DNA of 64,000 bases from Margaritispora aquatica (GCA_007644065.1 VJWN01000008.1:2411-66410); one strand, 5' to 3'; shown: positions 11,518 to 23,140, counted from the first letter of the stretch. Numbers and translations are program-made. The notes: generated by a model not told the origin, from the sequence alone.

Positions 11518-12929
11518 ATGTACAACATAATGTCTTTGAGAGCTTTTCTTCTTCTTCTGTTGGCTGTTCCGTATGTGCTGGCAGTAGAGTCAACATGCTC
11601 GTCTGTCGTTAGCATAAAGAAATGTATAGCCTCGATTAATTCGTCCAAGACAAGGACAGCATCAGCCTCATCATTTTGTTCCTCGGTGCTCGACTGTACC
11701 ACAACCCCCACTACTACTTTGGAGGGAACAGTCACGACTACCAGTACCAAACTGATCGTCGAGAAATACACATTTGAGGAGCTGGTATGAGGTTTAAAAC
11801 TCCCTCGCGCACTACATTCGACCACTCAAAACATTCAGAAACTAATTGCGAACACGATTTTATAGGGCACAGTGTATTACGAAACAACGACTTTCATCGA
11901 TTCTTCCACCACTTATTTACCCGTGGCAACAGAAACTTCGCGACCTATCTTTTATGTTCAGTAAGTTCTAATTACGGTGCTCAAACTCCTTGAAGTTGAC
12001 GCTGGATTTAAGAAAATTTGTTATCACGACGGTAAATGCAAAACGATATGCAACTCTCGAGCCAAAAAACCTCGATGGTCGTTCTACAATCTGCAAACCA
12101 GAACTCGAGACAAAAGCCTGCTCCTGTATGATCACATGTCCATCGACAGTGACCAAGGATAAGAGAAAAACAATAAAGGAAAAAACCACGGAAACAAGCT
12201 ACTCGGTAACTTCATCCACACTTGACCTTGTCTTTCAAAGTCGGCATTAGATATCGAGCATTGAGTAACGAAATTTAATAGATAACCTACACCTCAATCC
12301 CATATACGGAGACCGAATATATTGGCATTCCCACGACAACTACCATCAAGTACACGGAAACTACCTCGGTCACGACGTATTCGACCGACACACTGCAAGT
12401 AAAATGCACACCTAGTGTGACAAACCCTTCATTTTACCTGAAAGCAACAAATGTCCCTGTCGACGATGTCAATAATAGATATGTGCAAGCATTTCCATAT
12501 TACTTTGCAGTCATTACACAACGTAAAGCCGCGTTTGCCAAATCCAAGGAAGATGCATCCGTTTTCTCTTTGGATTCTCAGTCACGTTTGATCGTCCCCA
12601 GCCGTGATGGGACACTCTACGGGCAAATTGATTATTTCAACGATTTTGAAGTATTCAGTTTCCTACCGAAAGCCGATATTGAACTCCGTAATTACATTTT
12701 TGCAACTTGTAAGCTTGCTCCTCCAAGCGGGCTGTATGCTGGGAATTTGCAGGAGCTGAGATGCAGTACGGTGGGCACCTGGCCGGCAAGCACTTTTTAT
12801 TACGACCAACCGTACTTGCGGTTTTATGACCAAGCATTGGTCTTAGCACCACCAGCTCAGTGTCAGACGAGAGGGGACCCAGAAACATGCTTTGAGATTG
12901 TGTTTTTAGTTGTGCCGGTTTGCACATGA
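11518..12929 (+). CDS. Secreted Ser/Thr-rich protein of unknown function
   Basis: Model: 11518-11784, 11866-11960, 12013-12205, 12282-12929; 400 residues; all four exons join in frame. The N-terminus has a clear signal peptide (MSLRAFLLLLLAVPYVLA); translation may start at 11518 or at the in-frame ATG at 11530. The middle third is Thr/Ser-rich with TTT and TST runs, as in O-glycosylated wall or surface proteins. The last ~185 residues form a compact domain starting near FYLKATNV, with four Cys (in CKLA, LRCST, AQCQTR and ETCFE) plus a final Cys in the PVCT end. I recognise this layout as common in fungal secreted hypotheticals but cannot name a family. The third acceptor (TTTAAG) is weak but forced by frame. 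No GPI signal or transmembrane segment is seen. Confidence 0.75.
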
Positions 12930-13576
12930 GGAATTTCTTCGACTTCACACCATGACTATTTGAAATATAATTCCATAGTTTTATTATTAATTGGATCGGA
13001 GATTCCAAGTATCTCAAAACAAGACTCAAATCGCCTACCGATCGGGCCAATCAAACTTACATCCAACAGCTTGCAATTATTGAAAATTTGACCTCCGGCT
13101 TTATAGCTTTCATTTTGTGTACTATTTGCTCTCCATTTTGCGCAACACCGTTGAACTAACGTAGCAGTTCTAGTGCTAGGTTGACATGAATCTCAGTCAC
13201 TCCAGCTCGCTTTTGGATTATGAGTTTTGGTCAGATAGATAATCACTATAACTTTGCCTACGAACTTGCGTATCGAGTGAGCAGATTAATATCACGACGC
13301 ATGGAAGTTACTTAAAACATCAAGTAGCGCTTCAATTCTCTATTCGATCTTTGTACTTATTTCCCGAAAGGTCATCCAATTCATACAGCGCACATATCCC
13401 TTCTCAATATCCCTTCTCAATACCCTCGTAAGCCACTAAAACACCTGACATTTTCCATATTCAATCACCCTGCAACCGAAGTTGATGGGCAACAGGAAGG
13501 AAAATACACCCAGCAATCATTTCATCTTTTGTCACTCCCTCAGGCTTGACCAAAGTACCAAGGACAGCACAGCGGC
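12930..13576. other. Intergenic between convergent genes, 0.65 kb
   Basis: Contains the 3' ends of the secreted protein gene and the hydrophobin gene. A short direct duplication, CCCTTCTCAATA, occurs near 13399-13424. Nothing else is seen. Confidence 0.5.
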
Positions 13577-13995
13577 TTAAATTGGCTCTGAGCAAAGAAT
13601 TCCTTGGTCGAGCTGTTCAACATGTCAGCAAGATCAAACAAGCTTGTAGAATCTGTGGTAATACTTACGATAGGAAGAATGCAACACATATCGATCTTGC
13701 CAATATCTGCGCAAATGGTGTTGAAATCGTCAACCGTAACTGGAACAAGTGGTGCTGAGGGTGTTAGCTTGGTCTTGGATGATGGTGGCATCTCATGCAA
13801 TGAACTAGTGCAATGAGTACGTCAGATGGGCTTACGAGTTGTGCAATCGAGGTCAGCAAGGCCGAGAACATCGACGTCACAGCATTGTGGTGTGCCAGAG
13901 GAACAGACTGTGGTCTGGCGACGGAATGATGGTGTCGCGATTGAGGTTGAGATGAAGGCAAAGAAAGCCAGGGAAGTGATTTTTGAGTATTGCAT
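13577..13995 (-). CDS. Class II hydrophobin
   Basis: Model: 13995-13836, 13754-13669, 13612-13577; 93 residues. It was rebuilt from three short exons; the introns are 81 and 56 nt, with a GCTAAC branch site in the first. A signal peptide covers residues 1-20. Eight cysteines lie at 31, 38, 39, 51, 68, 77, 78 and 89, that is C-X6-CC-X11-C-X16-C-X8-CC-X10-C. Apart from the short first spacing, this is the class II signature, and the text around it (QCCDVDVLGLADLDC, CCILPI then LDQGILC) fits the family. Hydrophobins are secreted amphipathic proteins that self-assemble at air-water interfaces and coat hyphae or spores; four disulfides are expected. Splicing falls inside the CC-X10-C block. The protein is small but complete, with no sign of decay. 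Confidence 0.93.
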
Positions 13996-15285
13996 GATTG
14001 CTGTGTTGGCTGAGGCAGATGAAGTTTTGGGCTTTGTTTGCTCTTGTGAATGGTAGTATATGAGTGATGTGATGTGATGAAGATGTTACTGTGAGATTTG
14101 AGAATGCGAAGTACTTATAGAGAACCAGCTTGGTAGCTCACTCTCTCCATTACTCCTTTGATTGCACAATCGTCATCGACTATCACAGATGGTAGTTGAC
14201 AGCCCAATGGGTATGGATAATAACCTGTTTGGATTACCATTCCATGACATGACATATGTTGAAACTTGGAGCTGTTTTGCAACAGAGAGAAAGACCAGGC
14301 GGTGCTGAATTGGAATTCTTGTATTTTGAAAGTCAACCTGTATTGTTCAGCAAGGAGCCCAGCTAGCTCATCGCAAAGTCCACCATTTGATGTTCTCAGA
14401 TGTCCTTGCATTGAGGTAACACCATGCAATAAGACTGCACCCTGTTCATAATTTGCCATCTATACCCTTCTTCAGCTGGAGGTCAGGTACCGGAGATACC
14501 CCCTGAAGAGAACATGTGTTGATTCTTGTGGATTGGTTTTAAAAAGGCCCGCGACTCGCCTGGGGATGTTTCAACACGAGACCAAAATATTGGAGATCAG
14601 CTCTCGCGAACATTTGAACATCTCCCAGCTTACAGCTAAACGTTCAATATCTACAATGACTTTGTTAATAGCACCTGCTCTAAGCGTTGTCTGTGTATTG
14701 AGATGGAGATCTGGTCTGTATTCTATCTGAAAGCTCAATTCGAAGTTTCATTGGCTCCCTCAATTGAAGGTTTTCCCAATGCGTGTTTAGTGGGACAAGG
14801 AATCGGCATTGAAGAAAAAGGATGTCCTAGATGAGCTGAATTATCCCTCAATTCCAGGGCACCTCAAGGAAATACCATGTTACATCTTGGATGAAAGGGG
14901 AAGTCGAGAAAATCAATTAACCAATCAGTAATGGTTACCAAGTATATTGAGCCATTCCTAGCTTAAGATCAACGATGTATAATGTGACACCGCATAATAT
15001 TACCATGGTTCTTATATGAACTACCGAGACAAGAAACGTCGACCGATGGAAATAACAACACCAGCCGAAATGCGGGGATGAAAGAGGCGAATACTGCCTA
15101 CCTACGCTCTCTCCTTGGTCGGAATTAAGTTGACGCGCATTCAGGAACCAGGAAAGCAGGGTATATAATCCTGTTTTCGTGTAAAGAAAGCTAAGCGAGG
15201 TGGAGACAGGAGAAATGCCATATTCGCCTCCCTCCTCATTGTTAGGATTACGGCAACCCGTGCCGAATATCTATAAGATCTTCTA
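13996..15285. other. Intergenic, 1.3 kb
   Basis: Upstream region of the hydrophobin gene. Short open frames on both strands here have no recognisable domain or codon pattern. A TATATAAT motif lies near 15162. No gene can be supported. Confidence 0.45.
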
Positions 15286-15713
15286 CTATTCATCCGTCAT
15301 TCCAACTTGACCTCCCATGGAGAGAAGTCGTTCTGCATAAGCGAAATCGTCCACGGAACTCATTACTTTCACCAGGAATTCAAGATCGATGACTTTAAAC
15401 GCTGTGGCAGACATGTAACGCACCAATTGAGTGCGATCATTGGAGATAGATGGAAATAACTCCGATAGGGACTGAGGTGCCACAAATCCCCTCTGCTTCA
15501 GGGGCTCGAGGATCGCATGGGATTTAGCACCTTGATACACGGCAGTCTTGCCACGATGCAGCGAACAAAGTAACCTGCTTTGAGAACCAATTTCTTCGTT
15601 CTTGAACAAATAGAATGAGAGGTCGAGATGAACTTGGCTCGAGGATTTCTCACCATAAACAAGAGGTGGTGAGGTGCAAACAGCATTATCTCGAAAAAGG
15701 GAAATGTAAATTT
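15286..15713 (-). other. Unassigned open frame, possible gene fragment
   Basis: The minus strand is open for about 140 codons from 15713 to a stop at 15286, just downstream of the methyltransferase gene on the same strand. Its amino-acid composition looks protein-like (for example SELFPSISNDRTQLVRYMSA), but there is no ATG near the start of the frame. It could be a 3' exon of an unrecognised gene, a decayed gene, or chance. I do not recognise the family. Confidence 0.25.
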
Positions 15714-15750
15714 ATCATTATAATTGCAAGTAAACTGGTAGCGACGAAGC

Positions 15751-17793
15751 TCAAAGTGGCTTTCTCGCCGTCCAAGTGTATCTGATGACAAAGTTAGCGT
15801 AGCTAGGCGAGATTTGGTGTGCTTACATGTCCCAATAAGCATGAATCTTGGTGTCTTTCATCTCTTTGCGCACATCTACCAAAAACTTGAACATGTTAGC
15901 TCAGTTATTTCGACAAACAACTTGGCATGCAATCCAGCAACACCAAAGGAAACCAATTGATACTTTGTCACGGGAGATGATCTCTTACCACTTCTACTTC
16001 TTCGGGAGTCCAACCTAAGATCCTGGTGAACAGCGCCAACGAAATACCGGAACATCCAACGAGGAGATTTTCTCGCTGCCACAAGCCGATTTCCTTCAGC
16101 TTCTTATCTTTTGCCCATGGATTCATTGGCCATCTTGCAATTTCAAGCTTGACATCGATGTAACCTGCTGCTTTGAGACTTTCGCCGTAGTATTTTGCGC
16201 TATCAAAACCACGGGCAACTTTCAGTGTTGACTCCAAAAGAAGTTCGCTCCACTTTAAAAGCGCCGAGTTAGGAGGCAAAGTCCCATCGTCACATCTGAC
16301 TGGGCACAGTTGATCCGTGAGTTCGATGTAACCGCCTGGAGAGGTGAACCTGTCTGTTTAGCTTATATTCTAATACATATCGTTTCATGTTGCTTACTCA
16401 TATGCCTGCTCGAAAAATCTGGGCCAGTTTGAAATGCTGTAGCCAAAGGATCAGCATAATCCGCAACTACCATCGACACCCTTTTCTGGAAGCTTGTGGC
16501 ACTTGTGTGCGATGGCTTACCTTCCAGTCATGATCCGTGAGTGGATGAATTCGAACTTCTCACGGTAGGTCCAAGGCTCTTCAACGTCATCAATTTCGAA
16601 GCTGCAGTTCGGTGGAAGAAATTCGGGCTAAGACAGACTTTAATTAGGAAATTTCTCACAATCCTCGACAGACTATCATTGATAACTCAAGCTTAAGCTC
16701 ATGATAAGAAAGCCTGCAAAGTTTGGGGGTGGCAAATCACACAACGCACCTGTATGGGACTGAGATCGATTCCAAGAACCTTGAGATGTCAGTATTTCTT
16801 CTTATATTCCAAGGTAGATCATAATATACTTTTGCTTGTGGGTTTTCGTCCGCTTTCGTTCTGTTAATAGTGTGGTCGGCTAATCTGGATAGCGAACCGA
16901 CATACCGAAGTCAACTACGATAAAGTTAGACACGAACAGCAATGGGACCATTGCTAAGCTCTTGAGTGATATACAGAGAAGCTTTAAATTTTGAATGGCC
17001 ATGAGATACCAGGTTGAAGGGGCAGCAACGAGGTTTGGAACAGTCAAGCATGGAGAGAAGCAATCATGTACTTACTGGCCCAAATTCCTGTCCCTGTGCC
17101 AACATCCAATACTCGGTTGATCGCAAAGCCTTTCTCAAAAGGACTAGTGGCTAACTTCCCATCGTTGGCAAGGAGATGGATGTGATGCTGCAGATCTGTG
17201 GGAGTAAGCATTGAAGCAATCAATCACAAGCTCACTTACCCAGACGACTGGCTTCGCTCTGCCATTGAATTAGCGAGACTTATCCACAGGCAATTAGTCA
17301 ACTCACATCATCGTTTGGGAAAGCATATTTCTGCGTCGATGTTAGCAGCCCCATTCAGATAGCAGGTTTTCAGATGTCTCACTCCATCTTTATACGCATG
17401 ATATGTTCGACCGTTCTCTTCTCTGTGCTTCATAATGCTAGAGCCGCTAGTATATTGTCAGTATGAGATATCGGCTATAATAGAACCGTGTAAGGGTTTC
17501 ATAGAGATAAGGAGTTTCTGCGTCTTGATAAAAGAGATCATCTTACACAGAGGTTGTCGAGCTGGCGAGCTCGCTAAACTGTGCATAAATACATTGGCAT
17601 CATATTCCAAAATAAGCGTGGTGAAGTTGGCTTACCGATCCTAACGTAGAGTCTGCATCATTCTAAGGGTGGTTTAGCAAGAGTCATCTATCTGAGTATA
17701 ATCCTGATCTCTTACATCAGCTTCAAGAGGTAGATAAGTAGCTGGTGCATCCTCCGACACAACAGCAACAGGTGTGTTTGTCTGTTCAGCCAT
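15751..17793 (-). CDS. LaeA/UMTA-type SAM-dependent methyltransferase
   Basis: Model of 15 exons: 17793-17716, 17662-17636, 17578-17547, 17446-17383, 17330-17307, 17258-17240, 17195-17076, 16914-16906, 16852-16830, 16779-16750, 16627-16521, 16436-16398, 16349-15989, 15885-15827, 15781-15751; 340 residues, every junction in frame. The N-terminus has the family pattern ENGRTYHAYKDG. The SAM-binding motif I is VLDVGTGTGIWA, followed by IDFADENPQAKVLGIDLS; later blocks read PPNCSFEIDDVEEPW and GGYIEL. Class I methyltransferases of this type include LaeA-related regulators and secondary-metabolite enzymes; the substrate cannot be told from sequence. It has no targeting signal, so a cytosolic or nuclear site is likely. 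Exon density is exceptional, with exons of 9, 19, 23, 24 and 27 nt. No biosynthetic genes flank it. Confidence 0.88.
16906..16914 (-). other. 9-nt microexon of the methyltransferase gene
   Basis: TTGACTTCG is bounded by an upstream CGTAG acceptor and a downstream GTATGT donor. Including it gives WAIDFADENP, the usual family text after motif I. Skipping it stays in frame but loses Ile-Asp-Phe. The neighbouring introns are 161 and 53 nt. Confidence 0.75.
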
Positions 17794-19074
17794 GGTCGAG
17801 TAGTTCTAGGTCACTAATACAAAAATGCTCGTTTTAGACTTAAATATTCTAAAAGTCAAAAATTGAAAGGAAGATGTCAAGCCTCTGAGGGGTAAAAGCC
17901 AACTAGGTAAGCATTGAAATATGCTAACTAAATATAGCTCTTCTCCGAATGCATTTCGGTATTCTGATATGCTTTGAGGACTTGTCCGGCGGCTTTCTGA
18001 CCCAAAGAGGAACTTAGTCCGTCAATTCCATACGGCAGGGCTCGGGCCGTGAATGAGGATACTTTCAGTCGACCATAACCATTGTGCGATAAGAGATTCT
18101 ACTTTGACTTTTCAGATTATCAAACAACGCAGGTGGTAAATATGATTTGTAAGTCATAAAAATGTGAAGCTAAAAGAAGGAAAAGAGAAAAAGGGAAGTC
18201 AAACCACCTTGGTCTTAGAGGTAGAAGTATAGGAGAGCCCATCGTGAATACACGAAAATATTTTTTTCATTGATAGTCTCGTACTTATGCAAAAGCTTGA
18301 ATATACTGCGTACTCACAAGGCAATACAACTTATATATGAGGGGTCGGAACTACTTCTGGCTTAAATGGTAGAGATAATTACCCCTCACTGTTTCGTTGC
18401 TCCATATTTGCGTATTCGCATGATGAGCTGTGGGTGTCACTCGTATTCGTTTGCAGAGTTGGATTAAAGAAAATCCGTCGCTCGGGTAAAGCTCAACCGA
18501 CCACTTTATAAATCTGCAGGATTTCCACCTTTATATCCGGTCGCCTCCTCCTTGTTTCTTATGGTTACAATATTACTCTATAAGTTTTCCTCCGCATGCC
18601 CGGAATGCTCATTGTATACTAGACTGTCCGCGGCTATAGCTAATCTCCAAGCGCGCCAAACATATGCTGGCGGCAATACTCAGGTTGATATGATCATCGC
18701 CATTCGCTTTCAGATCCGCCGATTCTACCACGACATCGGCCCGTTGGCGATGGAGATATGTAGGTACAAGGCAGGGACAGAATCATCCGGCGCTGTGATG
18801 CCATCAAAGTTTTCATACCCCGCAGAAGAGGAGATGTGGAGCATGTACTGTCAATTCCCCTGTGGACGTGAGCTTGTGGTTGGGGGAGACTGCGAAGTAA
18901 TATCCAAGTGGATGCGGTGACGATGCGGAAAAATGATGAACATACCACTTTCAGCTTACTGCTTCGTGAGAGGGTCAAATTACTAGGTAGGTAGGTTAAG
19001 GTATAAGTCACCATTAAGGCACGTATTTCTCTGTAATCCTGCTGTGAGATACTGCTCATCTTTCGTTTTTGAAA
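17794..19074. other. Intergenic between divergent genes, 1.28 kb
   Basis: Holds the promoters of the methyltransferase and beta-galactosidase genes. A 122-codon plus-strand frame at 18552-18920 overlaps a minus-strand frame of similar length; neither shows a domain. I see no supported gene. Confidence 0.45.
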
Positions 19075-22000
19075 ATGAGATTTCAGTATTTGATTTCTAT
19101 TGTCTTGTGGGCACGAACCTGTGTCTTTGCCCAGACACAGTGGCCGTTGCACAATGATGGATTAAACTCGGTAGTAGAATGGTGTGTTAACCTGGCTTTT
19201 CTGTCTCTACTTGATGTCTGACAGGAAAAGGGATCATTACAGCTTCAAAGTCAATGGCCAACGGCTATACGTCTGGTCAGGAGAGGTTAGCTAAGTTGAA
19301 AGTCTTGTCTGATTATATATCTAAGTTGAGTAGATGCACTACTGGCGCGTCCCAGTACCTGAACTATGGATTGACATTCTCGAAAAAGTCAAAGCAGCAG
19401 GGCAAGTTTTAATCATGGCTGCGAATGAACGAAGCTAACAACACAAGCTTCAACACTGTTAGTTTCTATGGAAATTGGGGATTTCATAGTGCATCAGCCG
19501 ACACTCTGGACTTTGAAAACGGTGCACGTATGTAGCCTTAGTATAACTCATAATTTGGAGCAACTGTTGACACAAATGATGATAGACGATCCATCAAAGC
19601 TCTTCTCAATAGCCAAAGAAATTGGCTTGTACATCATTTTCAGACCAGGGCCCTACATCAATGCTGAAACTACAGCCGGTGGCTTTCCTGGATACGTTAC
19701 CACGGGCGCTTATGGTTCTCTTCGTAATAACGACACTCGCTACACTGCAGCTTGGACACCATATATGACAAAGATTTCAGAAATTGTGGCTAAACACCAA
19801 GTCACCAATGGCGGAAACGTCATCATGTATCAGATCGAGAACGAGTATGGCAGCCAGTGGAGGAACGTCGCAGCAAAAACTCCGAATACCGCCGCAATCG
19901 CTTACATGGAGAATCTCAAGGCTTGTGCCAGGGCAGCAGGCATCAACGTGCCTCTCAGTCATAACAATCCAAATCTGAACACTAAGTCTTGGTCTGAGGA
20001 TTATGGCGCAGGTGTAGGTGGAAATGTCGATATCTATGCTGCTGATTCTTATCCTTCATGTTGGTCTTGTGATCTCTCGGAATGTGGAAGTGTGCCCGAT
20101 TTCACTGTGGTAACATACTACGACAATTTCCAACAGGTGGCTCCAACCCAACCGTCTTTTCTAGCCGAGTTCCAAGGTGGTGCGTATCTTCCATGGAGTG
20201 GACCTGAAGGGGGATGCACTGCCAATACCGGGCCAAATTGGGTGAATGTTTTCTACAGACATAACATTGCACAAAAGGTGATTGCACAGAATATATATAT
20301 GGTATTTGGCGGCACAAATTGGCAAGTTAATTCTCTCGATTGGTGAAAATCTAGCTAATTGATCTTAGGGGTAAGAATGCTCTATCATAAGTGTGAGGTA
20401 AGGGAATGCTAAAATAATTGCAGGAGGTCTTCCATTTCCAAAAGTCGGCACAAGCTACGACTACAGTGCTCCAATTGGTAAGAACTTCCAATCGCCACGA
20501 AGACATCTCTGATATGTGCAAAGCCGAAAGCAGAGTCATCGCAGACAAGTATTCGGAAACAAAGCTGTTTGGTCAATTCATTCAAATTGCCAGAGATATA
20601 ACAAAAGTCGATCTCTTTGGCAACAACACTCTGTACGCTACGGATCGTGCAATCTTCACATCTGAGCTACGCAATCCAGACACAAAATCAGCATTCTACG
20701 TGGTTCGGCACACTTCATCACCTTCAACTGCCGTGACACCTTTCAAATTACACATCTCAACCTCTATGGGCAACCTCACGATCCCACAAAACAATGCAAG
20801 CAGCATCGTGCTCAACGGTCGCGAAGCCAAGATCCTCGTGACAGATTTCCCAGTTGGAAGCGAGAAGTTAATTTACTCAACTGCCGAGATATTCACCGTC
20901 TCTGTACAAGACAAGAAGCCTGTGGTTTTCCTTTGGCTTCCAAGTGGCGAGAGTGGCGAGTTCCTGCTCACAGGCGTCAAGAACGGCTCTTGGCTCAAGA
21001 AAGATGGATGTACGGGTCTTACTCTCGCTACTGTTTCTGCTGGCGTCATGGTCTACTGGACGCAAGGAGCGGGAAGCTGTGCGCTGAAATTCGACAACGG
21101 ATTTAGATTCATGCTCATGGACAGAGCGAGTGCTTATGCTTCATGGGTACCGACTACATCCGTCGATCCATACACGCCAGAAAACTCAACTGGTAAGATT
21201 TACGTTGACTCACACCCCGTCCGATATGTTTCTGACAATTTCTAGTTATCGTACAAGGACCATATCTTGTGCGCTCAATTTCTATGCAAGGAGGCACAAT
21301 TTCAATCAAAGGAGACTGGTCAAATACCACGTCTCTAGAGGTCTTTGCTCCAGCTGGCATTTCCCAAGTTCGCTTCAACGGCGATACCATCCACGTGAAG
21401 AAAACTACGTATGGTAGTTTGGTTGGTGCACTAAGCAGCTGCGGTGAAAGCACTGCAAGCATACTCGCTAAACTTCCAGCTTTGACGAACTGGAAGGTAA
21501 CAGACGGACTACCTGAAAGAGCTAGCAATTATGATGACTCAAAGTGGACCTGTGAGTTTTGAACCTTATATGGTAAAGGACCTAAGAAGCTAATTTTTGG
21601 AAAAGCTGCAAATCACACAAGCACAGTGAGTGCGACGAAACCGGCAACATATCCTGTTCTGTATGCAGATGAATACAGTAATTTTCATCAAACCCATATC
21701 TCAAGCAGTAACTGACAAAATACAGACTACCACACAGGAAATATCCTCTGGCGTGGCCGTTTCGCAGGCTCAACAGCCACAGGAGTGACCCTCTCCGTAA
21801 TGGGAGGCCTTTCACAGTAAGTCATTCCTGAGTTTCTCTCCCCAACCACAAGTCTCTCCACTCTAGTAGAGATCAATACTAATCGACCTTCCCTTTCACA
21901 GCGGTTGGTCTGCCTACCTTAATGGCGCCTTCATCGGCTCCTACCTCGGTTCCACCACTGTAACAACATCAACACTAACCCTCTCCTTTGCTAACGCAAC

Positions 22001-22789
22001 CGTCTCCTCCTCACCAAACAGCACAAACCTGCTCTTCCTAATCCAAGACCACATGGGCCACGACGAAACCAGTGGCGCTGTACTACCACGAGGAATCTTC
22101 AACGCGACACTCCTCGGCGCAGGTTATAACCAAACCTTTTCATCCTGGAAACTGGCTGGCAATGCAGGCGGCGAAGCGAACATTGACCCAGTGCGCGGCC
22201 CATTCGGGGAGGGCGGCTTGCACGCTGAGCGGATGGGCTGGCATTTACCTGGTCTCCCAAGTAGTGTGTTATCGAGCTGGACCAGCGGAACGCCGGAGCA
22301 GGGAATGACGGAGGCGGGAGCGAGGTTCTATAGGACGGTTGTGCAGCTCGATTTGCCAAGAGGGTTGGACGTTAGTTTGGGTTTGGTGTTGGGGAGTCCA
22401 GCTGGCAGTACGGTTCGTGCGCAGGTGTACGTGAATGGGTATCAATTTGGGAAATACGTGCCATATATTGGCAACCAGGTTGTGTTTCCAGGTATGTTGG
22501 TGCTGATTTGAGTTTCATTCCACCTTTTTGGTGGGGCGGTTGACTGCCATGATTTTCGAAAATTCCGAAAATTGGGCTGACTGAGTTTATAGTTTATCCT
22601 GGTGTCCTTAACTACCATGGTTCAAATACCATCGCGCTATCCATCTGGGCCCAATCGCCAACCGGTGGATCAGTGAGTATTAAGTGGACCGTTCTGGGCG
22701 TCGTGTCATCATCATTCGATCCTGGATTTGCAGGAACAGATATGAGTTATGTGAGACCAGGGTATACTGATCGAGCAGCGTACTATTGA
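19075..22789 (+). CDS. Secreted beta-galactosidase, GH35
   Basis: Model of 13 exons: 19075-19181, 19225-19285, 19334-19401, 19448-19527, 19586-20321, 20369-20370, 20424-20477, 20524-21192, 21246-21551, 21606-21677, 21726-21816, 21902-22491, 22593-22789; 1010 residues, the usual size for fungal GH35. Residues 1-19 are a signal peptide. The catalytic (beta/alpha)8 domain contains RPGPYINAE, the acid/base Glu192 in QIENEYG and the nucleophile Glu300 in FLAEFQGG, then GGTNWGG. The C-terminal beta domains include YADEY and GNILWRGRF near the middle and end with a Gly/Ser-rich lectin-like fold. It hydrolyses terminal beta-D-galactose from oligosaccharides or plant-wall galactans outside the cell. 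Introns at 19402 and 20322 use GC donors (GCAAGT). The 2-nt sixth exon is needed to keep frame. Confidence 0.93.
20322..20423 (+). other. Two adjacent introns separated by a 2-nt exon
   Basis: Intron one is 20322-20368 (GCAAGT donor, GCTAAT branch, TTAG end). Intron two is 20371-20423 (GTAAGA donor, GCTAAA branch, GCAG end). Only GG at 20369-20370 lies between them. Joining all parts gives TNWGGLPFPK, the conserved GH35 text. Removing one intron only, or the whole block, gives a stop or a frameshift. Confidence 0.75.
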
Positions 22790-23140
22790 GAGAGTCATTC
22801 ATCAATAGCCTGTTGCTATGAACTGACGCTGGAATTGTAATGATAGCAATTATTCGCCATATCAAAAGTACATGATTTCAACAAAGAAGACAACTGAACA
22901 ATGTTTGTAAAATCGAATGTGCCTTAAACTCTGATATAAATCCGAAGAAATTGTTTTATTTTCATCATTTGACTGAATACAAATTTTCAGATAAATCTTT
23001 ATCGTTGAAAGCCACGAAACAAGTTATATGCAATAGCAAAAGCAATAGCAAGCCAAACAGGCGTTCGCCGCAATTTTCATGTCATATCCCTTGCTCAAAA
23101 CGCCGAACTCCAAGCTTTAACCCTGAATGCCCATAATCAC
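22790..23140. other. Intergenic between convergent genes, 351 bp
   Basis: Holds the 3' untranslated regions of the GH35 gene and the small secreted protein gene. It contains an imperfect AT-rich stretch and a repeated AGCAATAGCAA (near 23030-23050). No gene is seen. Confidence 0.5.

Noticed and set aside
14115..14459. 114-codon minus-strand frame upstream of the hydrophobin gene
   Set aside because: No homology recognised and conflicting frames on the other strand; not supported.
18552..18920. 122-codon plus-strand frame before the GH35 gene
   Set aside because: No domain, no good ATG at the frame start, overlaps an equally long opposite frame and ends 150 bp before the GH35 start; most likely promoter DNA.
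15751..19074. A secondary-metabolite gene cluster around the LaeA-type methyltransferase
   Set aside because: No polyketide synthase, NRPS, terpene cyclase or P450 gene is visible within the window near it.
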